Shown: positions 59,952 through 64,000 of the stretch, in pieces
Numbering within the stretch: position 1 is the first letter of the stretch
Layout of the letters: every line of letters starts with the position of its first letter
The notes under the pieces: model-generated
What the model was told of the DNA's origin: nothing
The model's input: the letters and a program-made list of their open reading frames with translations, nothing else
The model's database searches: none
Translations under genes and position numbers: made by a program
Origin: Yersinia hibernica
GTDB lineage: Bacteria; Pseudomonadota; Gammaproteobacteria; Enterobacterales; Enterobacteriaceae
Direction of reading: 5' to 3'
DNA length: 64,000 bases
Assembly: GCF_004124235.1 (NCBI RefSeq)
Contig: NZ_CP032487.1
Location: 682,001-746,000 of the forward strand

Positions 59952-61241
59952 ATGAAACTGTATAACCTTAAAGATCACAATGAGCAGGTTAACTTCGCGC
60001 AAGCTATCAAGCAGGGCCTGGGCAAGCAGCAGGGGCTTTTCTTCCCGCTGGAGTTGCCGGAGTTTGAACTTAGCGAAATTGATAAACTGCTGGATTTGGA
60101 TTTTGTCACCCGCAGTAGCCGTATTTTGTCGGCGTTTATTGGCAATGAAATTGCGCCGGAAGTATTAACCAAACGCGTTCGGACGGCATTTGAGTTCCCG
60201 GCACCGGTTGCTCAGGTCGAGAATGACATTGCCGCGCTGGAACTGTTCCATGGCCCGACATTGGCCTTTAAAGATTTCGGCGCCCGCTTTATGGCGCAGA
60301 TGCTGGCCGAGGTCGCAGGAGATCAGCCGGTGACCATCTTAACGGCAACCTCTGGCGATACCGGAGCGGCGGTAGCGCATGCATTTTATGGTCTGAAAAA
60401 TGTGCGCGTGGTTATCCTCTATCCGCGCGGCAAAATCAGCCCGCTGCAAGAGAAATTGTTCTGTACCCTGGGGGGGAATATCCACACCGTGGCGATTGAG
60501 GGCGATTTTGATGCTTGTCAGGCGCTGGTGAAGCAAGCTTTTGATGATGAAGAGCTAAAACAGGCTTTGAGTCTTAACTCCGCTAACTCTATTAATATCA
60601 GTCGCTTGTTGGCACAGATTTGCTATTACTTTGAAGCAGTTGCCCAGTTGCCACAAGAGGCGCGCAACCAATTGGTTATCTCGGTACCCAGTGGCAACTT
60701 TGGCGATTTGACCGCCGGTCTGCTGGCTAAATCCCTCGGTTTACCGGTAAAACGCTTCATCGCGGCCACCAATGCTAATGATACCGTGCCGCGCTTCTTG
60801 GTTAATGGCCAGTGGCAGCCGAAGCCGACGGTGGCGACATTATCGAATGCGATGGATGTCAGCCAACCGAACAATTGGCCGCGTGTTGAAGAGCTTTATC
60901 GTCGTAAAATCTGGCAATTGAAAGACTTAGCTCACGGTGCCGTCAGTGATGAGGTCACCAAAGACACCATGCGGGAACTGGCAGATTTGGGGTATATCTC
61001 TGAGCCACATGCCGCCATTGCTTACCGCGTGTTACGCGATCAATTACAAGATGGCGAGTTCGGGTTGTTCATTGGCACAGCTCATCCGGCGAAATTTAAA
61101 GAGAGTGTTGAAGAGATTCTGGGGCAGGAATTACCGCTGCCAAAACCTTTGGCTGTGCGGGCGCAATTACCTCTGCTATCTCATGATTTGCCAGCAGATT
61201 TCGCGCAATTACGCACTTTCTTGATGGCATTGCCGAAGTAA
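59952..61241 (+). CDS. thrC: Threonine synthase
   Basis: Converts O-phosphohomoserine to threonine using PLP. Lys of the PLP site is in GPTLAFKDFGARFM (about 107), phosphate loop residues in SGNFGDLTAGLLAK, with ATSGDTGAAVAHAF typical. 429 residues (428 in E. coli). Three bases behind thrB; last gene of the operon. No clear terminator seen in the 149 bp before yaaA's end. Confidence 0.97.
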   Translation: MKLYNLKDHNEQVNFAQAIKQGLGKQQGLFFPLELPEFELSEIDKLLDLDFVTRSSRILSAFIGNEIAPEVLTKRVRTAFEFPAPVAQVENDIAALELFHGPTLAFKDFGARFMAQMLAEVAGDQPVTILTATSGDTGAAVAHAFYGLKNVRVVILYPRGKISPLQEKLFCTLGGNIHTVAIEGDFDACQALVKQAFDDEELKQALSLNSANSINISRLLAQICYYFEAVAQLPQEARNQLVISVPSGNFGDLTAGLLAKSLGLPVKRFIAATNANDTVPRFLVNGQWQPKPTVATLSNAMDVSQPNNWPRVEELYRRKIWQLKDLAHGAVSDEVTKDTMRELADLGYISEPHAAIAYRVLRDQLQDGEFGLFIGTAHPAKFKESVEEILGQELPLPKPLAVRAQLPLLSHDLPADFAQLRTFLMALPK

Positions 61242-61390
61242 GTAACCGCACAAGGGGCCATTGGCTTGGCTCCCAAGTTTGGCGGGGTGACGGCAACAAT
61301 GGCCGCTCCGCCAGTTCTATTTTAAGCAAACAGGGCCCAACCGGCCCACTTCCCGGTTTATCAGCTAGTTGAGTGGCCGCATGGCTATTT

Positions 61391-62167
61391 TTAGCGCTGT
61401 TCCGCTCGCTTAAACACCAACTCGTTTTTGGCCGATAGCCCGGCATCAAATTCATAACCTTCCAGATTAAAATCAACCAGTTGTTCTGGCTTGGTTAGCT
61501 TATTTTGAATAATAAAACGGCTCATTAGCCCACGGGCTTTTTTGGCATAAAAACTGATAATTTTGTACTTACCGTTTTTCTCATCCAAGAAGACCGGTTT
61601 AATCAACGAGCCGGCTAACTTGGCGGGCTTCACCGCTTTAAAATATTCATCAGAAGCTAGATTAATCAGCACGTTATCACCCTGCTGCTCCAGAGCCTGA
61701 TTCAGTTTTTCGGTTATCCGATCGCCCCAGAATGAATAGAGGTCTTTACCGCGCGGGTTAGCCAGTTTAATGCCCATTTCTAGACGATAAGGTTGCATTA
61801 AATCTAGTGGGCGCAGCACCCCATAAAGCCCTGAAAGCATACGCAAATGTTGTTGGGCAAAAGCGAAGTCGGCGGCGCTGAAATCCTGCGCCTGCATCCC
61901 GGTATAAACATCACCTTTAAAAGCCAGGATTGCCTGGCGCGCATTGTCCGGTGTGAAATCTGGCTGCCATTCGCTAAAGCGGGCGGCATTTAAACCCGCC
62001 AGTTTGTCGCTAATTCCCATCAGACTGCTGATTTGGGCGGGAGTCAGCTCACGGCAGATCTCGATAAGCTGTTGTGACTTATCCAACATTTCTGGCTGAG
62101 TAAACTGCTTGGTTGCTAACGGACTTTGATAATCAAGGGTTTTAGCCGGGGAAATTACAATAAGCAT
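61391..62167 (-). CDS. yaaA: YaaA (DUF328), peroxide resistance
   Basis: A 258-residue cytoplasmic protein of the UPF0246 family that lowers free iron during hydrogen peroxide stress. Signatures: [38 protein letters not shown], and C-terminal [14 protein letters not shown]. Convergent with thrC, divergent from talB, as in E. coli apart from loss of yaaX and yaaJ between. Confidence 0.95.
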   Translation of the reverse strand: MLIVISPAKTLDYQSPLATKQFTQPEMLDKSQQLIEICRELTPAQISSLMGISDKLAGLNAARFSEWQPDFTPDNARQAILAFKGDVYTGMQAQDFSAADFAFAQQHLRMLSGLYGVLRPLDLMQPYRLEMGIKLANPRGKDLYSFWGDRITEKLNQALEQQGDNVLINLASDEYFKAVKPAKLAGSLIKPVFLDEKNGKYKIISFYAKKARGLMSRFIIQNKLTKPEQLVDFNLEGYEFDAGLSAKNELVFKRAEQR

Positions 62168-62579
62168 AACGACATCCTATTTATCCATATATCACACTGT
62201 AACAAAAAGTGCGCGTCAGCAAAAAGAAGATTGGACGATTACTAAGATAGGTTGGTAGATAAGCCGCGAGAGAATATAGTTTAGCTAAATCGTCTCAGCA
62301 CGATGAGAATGGATGATATTGCTATTAACCTGCCGGTTTCTGGCTGTTTTAAAAGGCGAAAACGGTTGCGAACCAATGACTGCTCGCTTGCGCTTTTTTT
62401 AATCAGTTTAACTGCCTTGCACCGAAGCTTACGCATGTTATTATCAAGACAAGGCAGAGTGTCGAAATCGCTAATATTGCGAAATGGCTAACATTTCGAA
62501 TGAGATGAAAGACCATTTTGACAGAGATAAAAGTGGCGACATGCCAAAAGTTCATGCACAAACGATGAGAAACGACAAC

Positions 62580-63533
62580 ATGACCGATAAACTTACTTCC
62601 CTACGTCAAATCACTACTGTAGTCGCAGATACTGGGGATATCGCGGCAATGAAACTGTATCAGCCGCAAGATGCAACTACCAACCCATCACTGATTCTGA
62701 ATGCTGCCCAAATTCCCGAATACCGCAAGCTGATTGATGAAGCCATTGCTTGGGCTCGCGAACAAAGCAGTGATCACGCGCAGCAGATTGTTGATGCGAC
62801 TGACAAACTGGCCGTTAATATCGGTTTGGAAATTCTGAAACTGATCCCTGGCCGTATTTCTACTGAAGTTGATGCTCGCCTGTCCTATGACACCGCGGCT
62901 AGCGTGGCAAAAGCCAAACGTCTGATTAAATTATATAACGAAGCCGGTATCAGCAATGACCGTATTCTTATCAAACTGGCTTCTACCTGGCAGGGTATCC
63001 GCGCTGCGGAACAGCTGGAAAAAGAAGGCATTAACTGCAACCTGACACTCTTGTTCTCCTTTGCTCAGGCGCGCGCTTGTGCTGAAGCCGGTGTGTTCCT
63101 GATTTCACCATTTGTTGGCCGTATTCTTGACTGGTACAAAGCCAATGGCGATAAAAAAGAGTTCGCGCCACACGAAGACCCGGGTGTTGTTTCCGTCACC
63201 GAGATTTACCAGTACTACAAAAAGCATGGTTATAAAACGGTAGTAATGGGTGCCAGCTTCCGTAATCTGGGTGAAATCATTGAGTTGGCTGGGTGTGACC
63301 GCCTGACTATCGCCCCATCTCTGTTGAAAGAACTGGCAGAAAGCACAGGCCCAGTAGAACGTAAACTGGCTTATACCGGTGAAATTCAAGCTAAACCTAC
63401 GCCACTGACTGAAGCTGAGTTCTACTGGCAGCACAATCAGGACCCAATGGCGATTGATAAACTGGCTGATGGCATCCGTAAATTTGCTATCGACCAAGGC
63501 AAACTTGAGAAAATGATCTCAGACTTGCTGTAA
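62580..63533 (+). CDS. talB: Transaldolase B
   Basis: Pentose phosphate pathway enzyme, transfers a dihydroxyacetone unit. Active Lys in [13 protein letters not shown] (about K132); other blocks [31 protein letters not shown], and [12 protein letters not shown]. From the ATG at 62580 it has 317 residues, exactly the E. coli length. The frame is open upstream to 62484 (32 more codons), but those residues are not part of the family. Confidence 0.97.
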   Translation: MTDKLTSLRQITTVVADTGDIAAMKLYQPQDATTNPSLILNAAQIPEYRKLIDEAIAWAREQSSDHAQQIVDATDKLAVNIGLEILKLIPGRISTEVDARLSYDTAASVAKAKRLIKLYNEAGISNDRILIKLASTWQGIRAAEQLEKEGINCNLTLLFSFAQARACAEAGVFLISPFVGRILDWYKANGDKKEFAPHEDPGVVSVTEIYQYYKKHGYKTVVMGASFRNLGEIIELAGCDRLTIAPSLLKELAESTGPVERKLAYTGEIQAKPTPLTEAEFYWQHNQDPMAIDKLADGIRKFAIDQGKLEKMISDLL

Positions 63534-63574
63534 TGTGACTGGCGGTGATTGATTACCCGCGGTTATTTGGCAAA

Positions 63575-63598
63575 AAGGTGGCGCAAGCCGCCTTTTTT
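63575..63598 (+). terminator. Terminator after talB
   Basis: AAGGTGGC-GCAA-GCCGCCTT with one G-U pair and a T run behind. Confidence 0.8.
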
Positions 63599-63690
63599 AT
63601 TGCCGGTAATCTGAGACTAACTGCAGTTCCAACAACATGGGGTATGCTATCATTCGCCACAGATAAAGGGTTTTTCGTCGAGGTAGTCCC

Positions 63691-64000
63691 ATGAATACAT
63701 TACGTATAGGTTTAGTCTCCGTCTCAGATCGCGCGTCGAGTGGGGTATATCAGGATAAAGGTATCCCAGCACTGGAAGAGTGGCTGGCGAGTGCATTAAC
63801 CACCCCCTTTGTAGTGGAAACTCGCCTCATCCCCGATGAACAAACTCTGATAGAGCAAACCTTGTGTGAGTTAGTCGATGAAATGGGCTGCCATTTGGTG
63901 TTGACCACCGGGGGAACCGGGCCGGCAAGACGTGATGTTACGCCCGATGCCACTTTGGCCATTGCTGATCGACAAATGCCGGGTTTTGGCGAACAAATGC
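63691..64000 (+). CDS. mog: Molybdopterin adenylyltransferase Mog, 5' part
   Basis: Adenylylates molybdopterin before metal insertion. N-terminal half only: RIGLVSVSDRASSG, then LVLTTGGTGPARRDVTPDAT, the MoCF-type signature. The frame is open to the window edge (103 codons). GAGG lies before the ATG at 63691. Follows talB as in E. coli. Confidence 0.95.
   Translation, partial: MNTLRIGLVSVSDRASSGVYQDKGIPALEEWLASALTTPFVVETRLIPDEQTLIEQTLCELVDEMGCHLVLTTGGTGPARRDVTPDATLAIADRQMPGFGEQM

Noticed and set aside
61096..61476. 126-codon minus-strand frame between thrC and yaaA
   Set aside because: Overlaps the ends of two real genes and has no ribosome site or family likeness.
62484..62579. N-terminal extension of transaldolase by 32 codons
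   Set aside because: Family members start at the ATG at 62580 and have exactly 317 residues; the extension lacks family similarity.

Overview
The window is a piece of a Yersinia chromosome (enterocolitica-like or pseudotuberculosis-like; species not decided) carrying a nearly complete lambda-type siphovirus prophage. Host evidence: the right third keeps the enterobacterial order slt-trpR-yjjX-gpmB-rob-creA-arcA-yjjY-thrLABC-yaaA-talB-mog. It also holds a yfiRNB operon, called hmsCDE in Yersinia, and what looks like a degenerate copy of a Yersinia intergenic repeat.

Prophage, about 1-43,240. The left arm (1-8,100, minus strand) runs from a promoter/operator near 8,040 down to an integrase that is cut by the window edge at its catalytic tyrosine. 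It holds an excisionase-like gene, several Ead/Ea22-like accessory genes, yfdQ- and yfdR-like genes, a DUF1482 protein and many small unknowns joined by stop/start overlaps. The immunity region (8,026-9,650) has a cleavable CI-type repressor, a Cro-like gene and a CII-like regulator. Four copies of a 14-bp operator-like sequence lie on both sides of the repressor. The right early operon (9,660-15,915) encodes an O-like replication protein with tandem repeats inside its gene (likely origin), an MT-A70 adenine methyltransferase, a large cytosine-5 methyltransferase with about eight internal repeats, a Rha/KilAC antirepressor-like protein, a DUF968 nuclease-like protein and a Q-type antiterminator preceded by a coupled 18-codon leader ORF.

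Between Q and lysis, the cargo position of Stx phages, lies an inverted three-gene cassette of unknown function (15,941-17,499). It is followed by a late leader rich in hairpins and a third methyltransferase gene (17,952-18,998). Lysis (holin, GH19 endolysin, nested spanins) is at 19,146-20,642. A cos-like segment precedes terminase. Head and tail genes follow lambda order to 43,160: DUF1441, TerL, gpW, portal, fused ClpP protease-major capsid, decoration, FII, Z, U, V, G/GT by frameshift, H, M, L, K, a signal-peptide moron, I, J, fibres and a fibre chaperone. Several intercistronic hairpins lie inside this late operon.

Host part, 43,434-64,000. hmsCDE controls c-di-GMP and biofilm, and the prophage ends about 300 bp from the hmsE stop. 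Next come a SERCA-like P-type ATPase, Slt, TrpR with its own operator, YjjX, GpmB, Rob, CreA, ArcA, a shortened YjjY opposite the arcA leader, the attenuated threonine operon, YaaA, transaldolase and the start of mog. No rRNA, tRNA, CRISPR array or IS element was seen.
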